The notes under the pieces were generated by a model that searched no databases, had not been told where the DNA came from, and worked only from the letters and a program-made list of their open reading frames with translations. DNA of 40,192 nt, taken from assembly GCA_025454395.1 (NCBI GenBank), contig JALOOM010000061.1:1-40192 (forward strand), given 5' to 3'. Of this stretch, positions 1-9,052 are shown piece after piece. Position 1 is the stretch's first letter. Every line of letters starts with the position of its first letter. The position numbers were made by a program, and so were the translations under genes. Source of the DNA: Elainella sp. Prado103 (lineage in GTDB: Bacteria > Cyanobacteriota > Cyanobacteriia > Elainellales > Elainellaceae).

Positions 1-64
1 GGTATCGATCGATCACGACACGATGGATCGAATCATCAGCGGTTAGTTTGGTTGATAGAGCACC

Positions 65-110
65 GGTGTAGGGATTTTGGCAACATGCTAGAAAACCTAC
101 ACCGCTTCTT
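65..110 (+). terminator. Possible rho-independent terminator
   Basis: GGTGTAGG (65-72) pairs with CCTACACC (96-103). The stem is continued inwards by TTTT against AAAA. It is followed by a pyrimidine-rich, T-containing tail (GCTTCTTTTA). It would terminate a rightward gene outside the window. The loop of about 13 nt and the imperfect T-run keep confidence moderate. Confidence 0.45.
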
Positions 111-245
111 TTATGGGAATCTCACTGTGCTGATCTTGTGCTAAATTCAGTGGTTGCAGTGTCTCGTTTCGGGTCAAATTCGACTGGGTTCAAGTCTCAT
201 GAGAGCCGTTTTTTGCCTCTGGTTTCGATCAATTCAAATTCAGTA

Positions 246-287
246 ATTCAGATCAAGCAGTTCAGATCAAGCAATTCAGATCAAGTT
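246..287. repeat. 14-bp tandem repeat, about 3 copies
   Basis: The unit ATTCAGATCAAGCA occurs at 246-259 and, with one change, at 260-273. A third partial copy follows from 274. It lies in the leader of the GDSL hydrolase gene and is one of many unrelated local tandem duplications in this window. Confidence 0.85.
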
Positions 288-326
288 TGGGTGCAATGAG
301 TGATTGAGTTCGGATGAGGTGTCAAA

Positions 327-1202
327 ATGCGCGATCGATCCTCAAGGTCTACCGCTTCCTGGTTCCCCAGCTCATCAGTAGGAGTATGGCTCAAGCTCTT
401 GCCGACTTGGGTGATCATTTCCCTGACTGCCAATGTGATTTTGCTAGGCACCCTGTTAGCTTCCATGCGGCATCGTCCACCGGATGCATCGCCTCCTGCT
501 CCAGAGTATCAAGCGACAGTAGCCACCATCCCCATGTCTGTTCCTAACCCGTCGCATCTAGGCGAACGCCACCAGTTGTCCTATGAGCAGTGGGTAGCTC
601 AATTGGCCCAAGAAGCGAAGATTGCGGCCGATCAATCGCCCGATCGTTTGACCGTGCTAGCAGGCGATTCGATCAGCCTCTGGTTTCCAGGTAAACTGCT
701 GCCAGACGATCGCACCTGGCTCAATCAAGGAATTTCTGGTGAAACTTCGGCAGGCTTACTGAAGCGGCTGCATTTATTTGATAACACCCAGCCAGCCACA
801 ATTTTTGTAATGATTGGGATTAATGATCTGTTGCGGGGTGAGTCTGATCAGACTCTGGTGGACAATCACCGGCAGATCATCCAGGCTTTGCAGCAAGCTC
901 ATCCGCAATCCCAAATTGTAGTGCAGTCCATTTTGCCCCATGCTGCTGAGTCCAATTGGGAAGGACGCGATCGATTATTGGCGATTTCCAATCAGCGGAT
1001 CCAAGCCCTCAATGAACAGGTAGAAACGATCGCCCGGCAAGCAGGGGTTTACTTTCTAGATCTTTATCCGCTGTTCGCCGATCCAGATGGCGATTTACGT
1101 CCCGAACTGAGTACCGATGGGTTACACCTGAGTCCGATCGGTTATCAAACTTGGGCGATCGCGTTGCAAGTCTATAGTCGAGAGGTTTTGGGTTCCCAGT
1201 GA
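327..1202 (+). CDS. GDSL/SGNH-family lipase/esterase, membrane-anchored or secreted
   Basis: This is a 291-residue SGNH hydrolase, predicted to cleave an ester bond by a Ser-Asp-His mechanism. Block I is GDSISLWF (nucleophile Ser), block II is the Gly in NQGISGET, block III is GINDLL (G-x-N-D), and block V is DGLHLSPIGY (D-x-x-H). A hydrophobic segment at about residues 22-47 (LPTWVIISLTANVILLGTLL) suggests an N-terminal anchor, so the enzyme domain probably faces the periplasm or thylakoid lumen. The ATG at 327 has GAGGTG six bases upstream. The stop codon overlaps the first unit of an 11-bp tandem repeat. The substrate cannot be read from sequence; such proteins act on lipids, acylated sugars or peptidoglycan-linked acetyl groups. 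Confidence 0.87.
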   Translation: MRDRSSRSTASWFPSSSVGVWLKLLPTWVIISLTANVILLGTLLASMRHRPPDASPPAPEYQATVATIPMSVPNPSHLGERHQLSYEQWVAQLAQEAKIAADQSPDRLTVLAGDSISLWFPGKLLPDDRTWLNQGISGETSAGLLKRLHLFDNTQPATIFVMIGINDLLRGESDQTLVDNHRQIIQALQQAHPQSQIVVQSILPHAAESNWEGRDRLLAISNQRIQALNEQVETIARQAGVYFLDLYPLFADPDGDLRPELSTDGLHLSPIGYQTWAIALQVYSREVLGSQ

Positions 1203-1236
1203 CTTTCCAGTGACTTTCCAGTGACTTTCCAGTGAC
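1200..1236. repeat. 11-bp tandem repeat overlapping a stop codon
   Basis: TGACTTTCCAG is repeated exactly three times (1200-1210, 1211-1221, 1222-1232) and followed by TGAC. The TGA stop of the hydrolase gene is the first triplet of unit one. The repeat therefore begins with the last codon of the gene. Confidence 0.95.
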
Positions 1237-1387
1237 CACTGAGCCTATCCTGCCACTCTGGGATTGCCATCAAAGAATTGAATCGATCGCTCGACTGAAA
1301 GATCGCTGGGAAGGTCGCAGACCTGATACCCTGAAAATAAAAGTGTTGCACTCGTAAACCGCACTCATAACCGCCCTCATAAACCGC

Positions 1388-2599
1388 ATGGATACGAAAG
1401 CCTTTAAACGATCGCTCAATAACTCTGAGAACTACCACCGCAAGGGGTTCGGGCATGATGCTGAAGTTTCGGGCATGATGCAGTCGGAATATCAGAGCAA
1501 TCTGATTCAGGAAATCCGAGATCACCAGGGCACCCTGCGGCGCGGTAATGTGACGATCCGGCTCGCGGAAGCGTTCGGCTTTTGTTGGGGAGTAGAGCGA
1601 GCGGTGGCAATGGCCTACGAAACCCGGCAACATTTCCCCACCGAGCAAATCTGGATTACCAACGAGATTATTCACAACCCTTCTGTCAACCAGCGACTGC
1701 GAGAGATGCAGGTTGAGTTTATCCCGGTGGAATCGGGAATGAAGGATTTTAGCGGCATTCAAACCGGCGATGTGGTGATTTTGCCCGCCTTCGGAGCCAG
1801 CGTGCAGGAAATGCAATTGCTCAATGATCGCGGCTGCACCATTGTCGATACCACCTGTCCCTGGGTTTCTAAGGTGTGGAATACGGTAGAGAAGCATAAA
1901 AAGAGCAGCTATACCTCGATCATTCATGGCAAGTACAACCATGAGGAGACAATCGCCACTAGCTCCTTTGCCGGAACTTATCTGATTGTTCTGAATCTAG
2001 AGCAGGCTGAATATGTCAGTCAATACATTCTGGAGGGTGGCGATCGAGACGAGTTCATGGCGAAATTTAGTCGATCTTGCTCCGCTGGGTTTGACCCCGA
2101 TCGCGATCTGGAGCGAGTTGGGATCGCCAATCAGACCACCATGCTCAAGGGCGAAACTGAGCAGATCGGCAAGCTGTTTGAGCGCACAATGATGAGAAAA
2201 TACGGGCCTGACCAGCTTAATCAGCATTTTCTCAGCTTTAATACCATCTGCGATGCCACCCAAGAACGGCAAGATGCCATGTTCAAATTGGTCGAGGATC
2301 GGCTCGATCTGATGGTGGTGATCGGTGGCTACAATTCCTCGAATACCACGCATCTACAAGAAATTGCCATCGAACGGGGCATTCCTTCCTATCACATTGA
2401 TAGTGCTGAGCGGATTGGATCGGGCAATCGCGTTGAGCACAAGCCGCTGCATCGGGAGTTAGAGATCCAAGATCCTTGGTTGCCAGAAGGCGAAATTGTG
2501 GTAGGAATTACCTCTGGGGCTTCAACCCCCGATCGGGTAGTAGAGAGCGTGATCGAAAAGATCTTTGCCCTGAAACAACTGCCAACCCTGGTCTCTTAG
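1388..2599 (+). CDS. ispH: 4-hydroxy-3-methylbut-2-enyl diphosphate reductase
   Basis: IspH (LytB) carries out the last step of the MEP pathway, the [4Fe-4S]-dependent reduction of HMBPP to IPP and DMAPP. This feeds carotenoid, phytol and quinone synthesis in the cytosol. The 403-residue length and N-terminus [10 protein letters not shown] fit the longer cyanobacterial/plastid form rather than the ~315-residue E. coli form. Family signatures include the first cluster Cys in [13 protein letters not shown], the second in [19 protein letters not shown], and the late Cys in [23 protein letters not shown] and the C-terminal ITSGASTPD are also present. The ATG at 1388 gives the expected family N-terminus. 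Ferredoxin is the likely electron donor, by family knowledge. Confidence 0.96.
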   Translation: MDTKAFKRSLNNSENYHRKGFGHDAEVSGMMQSEYQSNLIQEIRDHQGTLRRGNVTIRLAEAFGFCWGVERAVAMAYETRQHFPTEQIWITNEIIHNPSVNQRLREMQVEFIPVESGMKDFSGIQTGDVVILPAFGASVQEMQLLNDRGCTIVDTTCPWVSKVWNTVEKHKKSSYTSIIHGKYNHEETIATSSFAGTYLIVLNLEQAEYVSQYILEGGDRDEFMAKFSRSCSAGFDPDRDLERVGIANQTTMLKGETEQIGKLFERTMMRKYGPDQLNQHFLSFNTICDATQERQDAMFKLVEDRLDLMVVIGGYNSSNTTHLQEIAIERGIPSYHIDSAERIGSGNRVEHKPLHRELEIQDPWLPEGEIVVGITSGASTPDRVVESVIEKIFALKQLPTLVS

Positions 2600-2611
2600 C
2601 TGGTGCATTTC

Positions 2612-2633
2612 TGCCTCTTAATCGTCTGAGGCA
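2612..2633. other. Small stem-loop after ispH
   Basis: TGCCTC (2612-2617) pairs with GAGGCA (2628-2633). No T-run follows, so this is not a convincing terminator. It could be a processing or stability element between ispH and the phosphoglucomutase gene. Confidence 0.35.
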
Positions 2634-2732
2634 AGGTCGAAGAGAGTTCGGCTCAGCCTCATTGTTGGGGCAACGCTTCGGGTTATCCTAAGGGAGGAAA
2701 TGCCCCACACCCGAAACAGACGGAGAGCAGAG

Positions 2733-4394
2733 ATGCAAACAGCAGAAGAAAAGATCAATCCTCTGGCAGGACAACTTGCGCCTGCCGATCGTTTGATCAA
2801 TGTGGCTCAATTGTTGGATCAGTACTATACCGTACAGCCCGATCCAGCGAATCCCTTGCAACGGGTTAGCTTCGGCACTTCTGGACATCGTGGTTCTTCT
2901 GCGATCGGCACATTCAACGAAACCCATATTCTGGCAGTGACCCAAGCGGTCGCAGAGTATCGTAAAAGCGAGGCAATTGATGGGCCACTTTACATGGGGA
3001 TGGATTCCCATGCCCTATCGGCTCCAGCTCAAAAAACTGCGCTGGAAGTACTCGCTGCAAATGGGGTAGAAGTAATGATCGCCCCAACCGAAGGTTTTGC
3101 CCAATACACACCCACTCCAGCGGTTTCCCACGCTATCCTGCGCTACAACCAGGGGCGAACTACTGGGCTTGCAGATGGCATCATCATTACCCCTTCCCAC
3201 AACCCCCCAGCAGATGGTGGTTTTAAATATAACCCGCCTTCCGGTGGCCCCGCAGAACCTGAAACAACCAAATGGATTCAAGAGCGTGCCAATGCTTTAA
3301 TCACCAGTGGTAATCGGGAGGTGCAACGCATTTCCTATGAGTCGGCCTTGCGGGCTGCAACGACTCATATTTTTGATTTCATTACCCCCTACGTCAATGA
3401 TCTGGAGAACATCATTGATATGGAGGCAATCCGAGCGGCTGGACTGCGCATTGGTGCCGATCCATTAGGTGGCTCTAACATTGCCTATTGGGAGCCGATC
3501 CGGGATCGCTACAACTTGAACATTACCCTGGTGAATCGGACTGTAGATCCTACATTCAAATTTATGACCCTGGATTGGGACGGCAAAATCCGGATGGATT
3601 GCTCTTCACCCTATGCCATGGCCAACCTGGTCAAGCTCAAAGACAACTACGATATTGCCTTTGGTAACGATACCGACTCCGATCGCCATGGTATTGTCAC
3701 GCCCAGCGTTGGTTTAATGAACCCGAATCACTTCCTATCCGTGGCAATTTCCTACTTGTTTACCAACCGTACCGGCTGGCCAGCCCATAGTGCGATCGGT
3801 AAAACGTTGGTGAGCAGCAGCATGATCGATCGAGTGGGCAAACAAATTGGGCGCACAGTTTGTGAAGTGCCAGTGGGCTTTAAGTGGTTTGTGGCCGGGC
3901 TTTTGGATGGATCGATGGGGTTTGGTGGGGAAGAAAGTGCTGGAGCCTCCTTCTTACGAAAAGATGGCACGGTGTGGACAACCGATAAAGATGGGATCAT
4001 TATGGATTTGCTGGCCGCCGAGATCACCGCTCGCACCGATAAAGATCCAGGGCAACACTACCAGGATCTGACCGCCCAGCTAGGCACTGCATACTACACT
4101 CGGATCGATGCACCTGCCTCTCCGGATCAAAAAGCTCGACTGGGTAAGTTGTCTCCTGAAGATGTCCAGGCTGAATCTCTGGCAGGCGAGCCAATCACTG
4201 CCAAGCTAACGAAAGCGCCCAGCAACCAGGCCTCGATCGGTGGCTTAAAAGTAGTGACTGACAATGGCTGGTTTGCTGCTCGTCCATCGGGCACGGAAAA
4301 TGTCTATAAAATCTATGCTGAAAGCTTTAAGAGTGAAGCACACTTGCAGCAAATTGTGGATGAGGCTAGCCAGATCGTCAATGCGGCCCTTTAG
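2733..4394 (+). CDS. pgm: Phosphoglucomutase (alpha-D-glucose phosphate-specific)
   Basis: This enzyme interconverts glucose-1-phosphate and glucose-6-phosphate, linking glycogen and nucleotide-sugar synthesis to central metabolism. It is colinear with E. coli Pgm: FGTSGHRG near the N-terminus, the phosphoserine loop TPSHNPP, the Mg-binding loop with spaced Asp residues in NDTDSDRHG, the sugar loop GGEESAG, and RPSGTE in the C-terminal phosphate-binding domain. An in-frame ATG at 2700 also exists, but GGGAGG stands only about 3 nt from it. The ATG at 2733 has GGAG 7 nt upstream and gives an N-terminus closer in length to E. coli Pgm, so 2733 (553 residues) is preferred. The TAG stop is the first triplet of a 17-bp tandem repeat. 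Confidence 0.95.
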   Translation: MQTAEEKINPLAGQLAPADRLINVAQLLDQYYTVQPDPANPLQRVSFGTSGHRGSSAIGTFNETHILAVTQAVAEYRKSEAIDGPLYMGMDSHALSAPAQKTALEVLAANGVEVMIAPTEGFAQYTPTPAVSHAILRYNQGRTTGLADGIIITPSHNPPADGGFKYNPPSGGPAEPETTKWIQERANALITSGNREVQRISYESALRAATTHIFDFITPYVNDLENIIDMEAIRAAGLRIGADPLGGSNIAYWEPIRDRYNLNITLVNRTVDPTFKFMTLDWDGKIRMDCSSPYAMANLVKLKDNYDIAFGNDTDSDRHGIVTPSVGLMNPNHFLSVAISYLFTNRTGWPAHSAIGKTLVSSSMIDRVGKQIGRTVCEVPVGFKWFVAGLLDGSMGFGGEESAGASFLRKDGTVWTTDKDGIIMDLLAAEITARTDKDPGQHYQDLTAQLGTAYYTRIDAPASPDQKARLGKLSPEDVQAESLAGEPITAKLTKAPSNQASIGGLKVVTDNGWFAARPSGTENVYKIYAESFKSEAHLQQIVDEASQIVNAAL

Positions 4395-4449
4395 ACAGTG
4401 CGGTTCTCTAGACAGTGCGGCCCTTTAGACAGTGCGGTTCTCTAGACAG
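4392..4449. repeat. 17-bp tandem repeat overlapping the pgm stop
   Basis: TAGACAGTGCGGTTCTC and the variant ending CCCTT alternate at 4392-4408, 4409-4425 and 4426-4442, with a partial fourth copy to 4449. The coding sequence just before the stop (ATGCGGCCCTT) matches the variant unit. The repeat may therefore have grown out of the gene's own last codons. Confidence 0.93.
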
Positions 4450-4471
4450 ACCGGCATGATTGCAGGCTGAG

Positions 4472-5287
4472 CTAGCGACGCTGCATTAAATCCCGGAAGG
4501 CTTCAGTGGTGCGGATCGCATCAAAATTGATGTCGGTCTGCGCCATCACCCGGTAGAGATTAGGACTGAGGATAATGGCTCGATGCAAGTTCTTGACGGC
4601 CAGATCCACATCTTGCCGAATTGCATAGGAGCAAGCTTTGCCGTACCAGGCATTGGGGTTATCTGACTTATATTGCAACGATCGCTCGAAACTGCTGATC
4701 GCTTCTTCATGCCGTTCCAACTTAGTCAGCACCAGCCCACGATAATTCCAGGCATAATAGCAACTGCGCTTGATCGCCAGGGCGGTATCTAAACTTGCTA
4801 AGGCATCTTCATAGCGTCGCAGCGAAGCCAGAGAAACCGCACGACTGTACCAAGCCCGGTAATTATCGGGTTTGAACTCGATCGCCCGTTCAAAGCTATT
4901 AATTGCTTCTTTGTAACGATAGAGGCAGGCATAGGTATGACCCTGGTTATACCAAACCTTGGCATCCTCTGGAGTCGTTTTGAGTGCTTTGTGAAAGCTG
5001 GTAATTGCCTCCTCATAGCGTCCCAATTTGGCTAATGCGATCCCTCGCCCATGCCAGGCTAACGCATAGCGAGGTTTTAGCTTCAGCGCCTTATCAAAGC
5101 TGGTGATCGCCTCTTCATAGGATCCCAGTTCATAGAGTGCACAGCCTCGCTGTCCCCAAGCTTCATAATGTTCTGGAAGCCGATCGAGAATTTTGTCAAA
5201 GCGGGCAACCGCTCCTTCAAACCGCCCTACCTTAAAAAGGGCACTGCCTTGGTCATACCAAGTTTGTAACTCTGGAGTTTGACTCAT
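4472..5287 (-). CDS. Tetratricopeptide-repeat (TPR) protein
   Basis: A 271-residue protein made almost wholly of about seven 34-residue TPR units. Each carries the W/Y..G..L..L..Y..A...F..AL..P pattern, for example AWHGRGIALAKLGRYEEAITSFHKAL cut at its ends. TPR solenoids bind other proteins; the partner cannot be read here. The ATG at 5287 (MSQTPELQTW) is chosen because the repeat fold starts right after it. The frame stays open up to a TTG at 5476, but that extension is basic, Cys-containing and not TPR-like. The C-terminal ~30 residues (TDINFDAIRTTEAFRDLM) resemble a common cyanobacterial TPR tail. No signal peptide is seen, so it is probably cytosolic. Confidence 0.85.
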   Translation of the reverse strand: MSQTPELQTWYDQGSALFKVGRFEGAVARFDKILDRLPEHYEAWGQRGCALYELGSYEEAITSFDKALKLKPRYALAWHGRGIALAKLGRYEEAITSFHKALKTTPEDAKVWYNQGHTYACLYRYKEAINSFERAIEFKPDNYRAWYSRAVSLASLRRYEDALASLDTALAIKRSCYYAWNYRGLVLTKLERHEEAISSFERSLQYKSDNPNAWYGKACSYAIRQDVDLAVKNLHRAIILSPNLYRVMAQTDINFDAIRTTEAFRDLMQRR

Positions 5288-5751
5288 AGATGCGCTGAGA
5301 CCTGGGCGAATCCCTAGGCATGATGCCGAATCTCGGCTGATGACCTGTTGAACAAATGAGTGGAATCTGGGAGCCAGATGGCTGAGGGATAAGCGACGAA
5401 AACGAGAATCTACCACATCAATGACACAACAAGTACGGCTTGGGTAGGTTGCGTCCCCTTGCTTCAGTATTCCCAAGTAACCCTTCTGATCAATCTGATC
5501 AAATACTATCGAGAATTTTCAGAAAGATATGCAATTAGGTGATGGGAGAACTAGAACTTCAGAGTATCTTTAAATACTCAGATGTATCAAAATCGAGCCT
5601 TTGCAAATGCCAGGGATCAGTAGGCGCACCAGCGGTTGAGGTGATTGGGGAGGAGCACATGTGCTCAAATTTAGATATTCCCATATTCCTGGTGCTAATT
5701 TTGTCTCTGCTTAACCGGAAAATACGGAGGAATTACAAGTTCAAGAATCTG
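5288..5751. other. Spacer between TPR gene and PLP-enzyme gene
   Basis: About 460 bp without a convincing gene. Both flanking genes are on the minus strand, so it holds the 5' region of the TPR gene and the 3' end of the PLP enzyme. A rightward open frame here runs into the PLP gene in antisense and lacks any recognisable feature. No clear terminator was found. Confidence 0.5.
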
Positions 5752-6990
5752 CTAGGTTGCCGATCCAACTGCCTCGATCGCTGCTTCCACAGCCAGAGCT
5801 ACATGAGTCCAGTGGGTGCCGCCTTGACAGAACACGATATAGGGTTCACGCAGGGGGCCATCTGCTGAGAATTCAGAGGTACTGCCATCAATAAAGGTGC
5901 CACCAGCCATCACTAACTCACTTTCATACCCCGGCATTGCCGCTGGGACAGGGCTGAGATAAGAGCCGATCGGTGAATGTTGTTGAATGGCATGACAGAA
6001 AGCGATCACCTTGTCTGGAGTCCCGAGCTTGATGGCTTGAATCACATCCCGCCGCGGCTCGAAGGGGAGGGGCTTAACCGGATAGCCGAGTTGATCAAAA
6101 ACATAGGCCGTCAGATGATTGCCCTTCATCGCTTCTCCAACCATCTGGGGAGCCAAAAACAGCCCTTGAAACAATAGCCGGTTTTGATCAAAAGTTGCTC
6201 CTCCTGCACTGCCGATCCCAGGAGCCGTCAGCCGACATGCGGCTGCTTCCACTAAATCAGCCCGACCCGCCACATAGCCCCCGGCTGGAACGATCGTGCC
6301 ACCGGGATTTTTGATCAACGATCCAGCCATTAAGTCTGCCCCAACCGCCGTCGGTTCTCGATCTTCCACAAATTCGCCATAGCAGTTGTCTACAAAGCAA
6401 ATCGTGTCTGGGTTTTGCTGCTTCACCAACTGCACAATTTTTTCAATGTCGGCGATCGACAAACTGGGTCGCCAGGCATAGCCGCAGGATCGTTGAATGG
6501 AGACGAGCTTGGTTTCTGGACGGATCGCGGTCGCTAACCCTTGCCAGTCTATGGTACCCGCTTCAGTTAATGCCAACTGGCGATAGGCAATCCCAAACTC
6601 CCGTAACGATCCCTGCCCGGTACCCCGAATGCCGATCACTTCTTCCAACGTATCGTAAGGAGCCCCGGCCACTGCCAGCATCTCATCACCCGGTCGTAGC
6701 ACCCCGTAGAGGGCACTGGCAATCGCATGGGTGCCTGAGACAAACTGGATCCGAACAGCGGCAGCTTCAGCCTCCATTACCGCTGCAAAGACTTGATCAA
6801 GCACTGCCCGCCCCAGATCATCATGTCCGTAGCCGCTGACACCGGCAAAATGGTGCACCCCCACTTGCTGATCGCGGAAAGCCGTTAAAACTCGTCGGAT
6901 ATTCTTCTTGACCTGAGTGTCAATTCCAGAAAAAATCTGAGATAGTGCCTGTTCTGCCTGCTGAAGCTGCTCAATGCTGCTGATTTTCAC
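5752..6990 (-). CDS. Methionine gamma-lyase-like PLP enzyme (aluminium-resistance family)
   Basis: A 412-residue fold-type I PLP enzyme of the YnbB/aluminium-resistance family, related to Cys/Met metabolism enzymes. The likely Schiff-base lysine is in MAGSLIKNPGG. FVDNCYGEFVE holds the Asp expected to face the pyridine ring, and FVSGTHAIASAL is the phosphate-side segment. The N-terminal VGVHHFAGVSGYGHDDLGR is highly characteristic of this family. The start is a GTG at 6990 with AGGAG five to six bases upstream and no in-frame ATG nearby. By family it probably cleaves a sulfur-containing or related amino acid; the physiological substrate is not established. It appears monocistronic. Confidence 0.88.
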   Translation of the reverse strand: MKISSIEQLQQAEQALSQIFSGIDTQVKKNIRRVLTAFRDQQVGVHHFAGVSGYGHDDLGRAVLDQVFAAVMEAEAAAVRIQFVSGTHAIASALYGVLRPGDEMLAVAGAPYDTLEEVIGIRGTGQGSLREFGIAYRQLALTEAGTIDWQGLATAIRPETKLVSIQRSCGYAWRPSLSIADIEKIVQLVKQQNPDTICFVDNCYGEFVEDREPTAVGADLMAGSLIKNPGGTIVPAGGYVAGRADLVEAAACRLTAPGIGSAGGATFDQNRLLFQGLFLAPQMVGEAMKGNHLTAYVFDQLGYPVKPLPFEPRRDVIQAIKLGTPDKVIAFCHAIQQHSPIGSYLSPVPAAMPGYESELVMAGGTFIDGSTSEFSADGPLREPYIVFCQGGTHWTHVALAVEAAIEAVGSAT

Positions 6991-7271
6991 CGAATCTCCT
7001 AGTTGTGTGAGGGGAAGCGCAAGTCAGGAAGTCGTTTGAGTCGCTAGGTTTGGGGGTGGCAGGAAGGTAAAATGCCAACGAATTAGACTCGGTACGATGG
7101 ATGGGATCTAATGGAGCCATCAATAAATCGGCCGAAATCAGCAGTAACCGACTGCCGAATATTCGTTAGGATCGAGCCGCCAACCACTCAACGTTTAATT
7201 TTCAACTTGTCTGATTTGCGGAATCTATTGTCGCGCAGATCGGGCTGACCTGTTCACATTGAGAATCTTGC

Positions 7272-8102
7272 ATGACTATCGCAACCTCGACTAAACTTCC
7301 GCGTGACTGGGCGGTGATCGTTTTCATGATCACCATTCATATCGCGGCACTTTTTGCCTTCCTGCCTGGCATCTTTAGCTGGAAAGCCGTTGGACTGGCG
7401 ATCTTCCTCCATTGGCTAACGGGGGGATTAGGCATTACTTTAGGCTGGCATCGGCTGGTCAGCCACCGCAGTTTTCAAACCTCAAAATGGCTGGAGTATT
7501 TGCTGGTTTTCTTTGGAACACTAGCGATGCAAGGGGGCCCAATTTGGTGGGTTGGGCTGCACCGTCATCATCATCTTTATTCCGACCAAGATGTCGATCA
7601 TCACGATTCTTGCAAAGGGTTCTGGTGGAGCCATATGGGCTGGATGCTCCGTGAAGTACCTGCTGAACAAGAAATTCCTCGCTTTACCAAAGATATTGCT
7701 AACGATCGGTTCTACCAGTTTTTAGATCAGTACTTCTTCCCGATTCAAATTGGTTTTGCCGTACTACTGTACTTGATCGGTGGATTACCATTTTTGTTTT
7801 GGGGTGTTTTTGTGCGGCTGGTTTTGGTTTATCACACTACCTGGCTGGTCAATAGTGCAACCCACAAATTTGGCTATCGCACCTACGATTCTAACGATCG
7901 CTCCACCAACTGCTGGTGGGTAGCCCTACTCGCCTATGGTGAAGGTTGGCACAACAACCATCATGCCTTCCAGTATTCAGCTCGCCATGGCTTGAAATGG
8001 TGGGAAATTGATATGACCTGGATGATGGTTTGGTTGCTGAAAAGCGTCGGGTTAGCCTGGAAGGTCAAGCTGATCGAAGATTCTGCAACCTCGGGTGGGT
8101 AA
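7272..8102 (+). CDS. desC: Delta-9 acyl-lipid (stearoyl) desaturase, DesC type
   Basis: A membrane di-iron desaturase of 276 residues that puts the first double bond at C9 of lipid-bound acyl chains, using ferredoxin. Three His boxes are intact: HRLVSH (60-65), HRHHH (97-101) and EGWHNNHH near residue 230. Hydrophobic segments at about 13-35, 38-56, 74-92 and 155-180 give the usual membrane topology. The ATG at 7272 is preceded by GAGA and follows a 281-bp spacer, giving room for a cold-responsive promoter, though none could be assigned. It ends 60 bp before a good terminator, so the gene is probably a single transcription unit. Confidence 0.95.
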   Translation: MTIATSTKLPRDWAVIVFMITIHIAALFAFLPGIFSWKAVGLAIFLHWLTGGLGITLGWHRLVSHRSFQTSKWLEYLLVFFGTLAMQGGPIWWVGLHRHHHLYSDQDVDHHDSCKGFWWSHMGWMLREVPAEQEIPRFTKDIANDRFYQFLDQYFFPIQIGFAVLLYLIGGLPFLFWGVFVRLVLVYHTTWLVNSATHKFGYRTYDSNDRSTNCWWVALLAYGEGWHNNHHAFQYSARHGLKWWEIDMTWMMVWLLKSVGLAWKVKLIEDSATSGG

Positions 8103-8161
8103 TCGAAGCTGAAACTGCATCATAAGCATTTTTACCTAAATTTTGGCGATCTCTAAGCGGT

Positions 8162-8190
8162 AGCCCGTCAGTTTGGCGGGCTTTCTTGTT
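8162..8190 (+). terminator. Rho-independent terminator of the desaturase gene
   Basis: AGCCCG (8162-8167) pairs with CGGGCT (8177-8182) across a 9-nt loop and is followed by TTCTTGTT. It lies 60 bp after the desaturase stop and in the right orientation. Confidence 0.8.
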
Positions 8191-8380
8191 AAGATGATTA
8201 GCTCTGCTAGACGAGCGCCAGTGCAGGCTCTAGCTTGCAGTCTGATTCAACTTCAGATGATCGGCGGAACCATTGGAGTGCTGCGATCGTCTAGCGATTG
8301 TCTGGCAGCAGTTCACGCCTGTATCGTATTCAACGCAGTGACACGCAGTAACTCATCTAGTGAGGAGGTTTATAGCTCTC

Positions 8381-8953
8381 ATGACCCAACCTGTTCTGAC
8401 CCAACCTGTTTTGATCCGGGCAACTCGCTGGCTGGCGATCGGCTTTGCAGCATCCCTGATGGTAATCACAGGCTGTAGTAGCCCCAATACTGCATCCAAT
8501 ACTGCCGAAACGGCTACGGAGCCATCTGCTGAAACCGCAGAAACTGCAACTACTGAAACTGAAACCACTGAAACCGCTCAACAGCCCGCAGTAGACGATG
8601 CAGCCAAACCCGATGCTGCTGGAAAAATTTCTTCCCGGGTCGTGGAGAACGTCACCCTGGCACCAGGAGCCGATCCGCTAGCAATGGTGGTGGCAACCCG
8701 CCAACCCAACGCCGAACCCACCGGTGTAGAGCAGATGAAGCTGACCTACCCCTCCCCAGAAAAGGCAGTAGTCTTGGTCACCAAAAGTGAATTGGGCGAT
8801 GATTCAGTGGCATCGATCCGCACCCGCTACGAATTTGCCCCCGTCGATACGGCAGACGGAACCAGGCAGTGGCAGTTAACGCAAGTTACCGAACAAAACA
8901 AATGTCAGCCAAATCGGGGCTCTCAAGACTGGACAGGCGATCTATGCCAGTAG
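8381..8953 (+). CDS. Cyanobacterial lipoprotein of unknown function
   Basis: A 190-residue predicted lipoprotein. Basic and hydrophobic residues (IRATRWLAIGFAASLMVITGC) end in a lipobox ITGC, so the mature protein should be lipid-anchored at Cys. After it comes a ~50-residue linker rich in Thr, Glu and Ala (TATTETETTETAQ), then a compact C-terminal domain of ~110 residues ending QNKCQPNRGSQDWTGDLCQ. The two late Cys could form a disulfide. The ATG at 8381 follows GAGGAGG (8362-8368) with a rather long 12-nt gap. A GTG at 8360 is possible but would place this site inside the gene. The N-terminus carries a doubled TQPVL from a 15-bp repeat. I do not recognise a function. Confidence 0.82.
   Translation: MTQPVLTQPVLIRATRWLAIGFAASLMVITGCSSPNTASNTAETATEPSAETAETATTETETTETAQQPAVDDAAKPDAAGKISSRVVENVTLAPGADPLAMVVATRQPNAEPTGVEQMKLTYPSPEKAVVLVTKSELGDDSVASIRTRYEFAPVDTADGTRQWQLTQVTEQNKCQPNRGSQDWTGDLCQ
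8384..8413. repeat. 15-bp in-frame duplication in lipoprotein signal region
   Basis: ACCCAACCTGTTCTG at 8384-8398 is repeated with one change at 8399-8413. It encodes TQPVL-TQPVL right after the start Met. The unit is a multiple of three, so the frame is kept. Confidence 0.9.
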
Positions 8954-8980
8954 AGTAACCCCGTTGTAGATCAGGGCGGG

Positions 8981-9022
8981 TTGGGAAGATCAGGTTGGGA
9001 AGATCGGGTTGGGAAGATCAGG
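8981..9022. repeat. 14-bp tandem repeat, 3 copies
   Basis: TTGGGAAGATCAGG occurs at 8981-8994 and 9009-9022, with a one-base variant at 8995-9008. It lies between the convergent lipoprotein and methyltransferase genes. Confidence 0.95.
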
Positions 9023-9052
9023 TTGTACCGCCGATCTTCATGCCCCCCTGCG

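Larger units (their letters stand above)
1..326. other. Intergenic spacer at the left edge
   Basis: No gene is visible here. The stretch holds a stem-loop at 65-103 that may end a gene lying to the left of the window. It also holds a 14-bp direct repeat just before the hydrolase gene. A GAGGTG ribosome binding site sits at 316-321, ahead of the ATG at 327. Confidence 0.6.

Noticed and set aside
1009-1942. Leftward open frames antisense to the hydrolase and ispH genes
   Set aside because: They lie opposite well-supported genes with intact motifs and read as shadow sequence.
4472-5476. Longer TPR protein starting from TTG at 5476
   Set aside because: The extra 63 residues have no TPR pattern. 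The ATG at 5287 starts just before the first repeat.
5539-5868. Rightward 109-codon open frame between the TPR and PLP-enzyme genes
   Set aside because: It runs into the PLP-enzyme gene in antisense, has no recognisable domain or good start signal, and its end mirrors conserved coding sequence.
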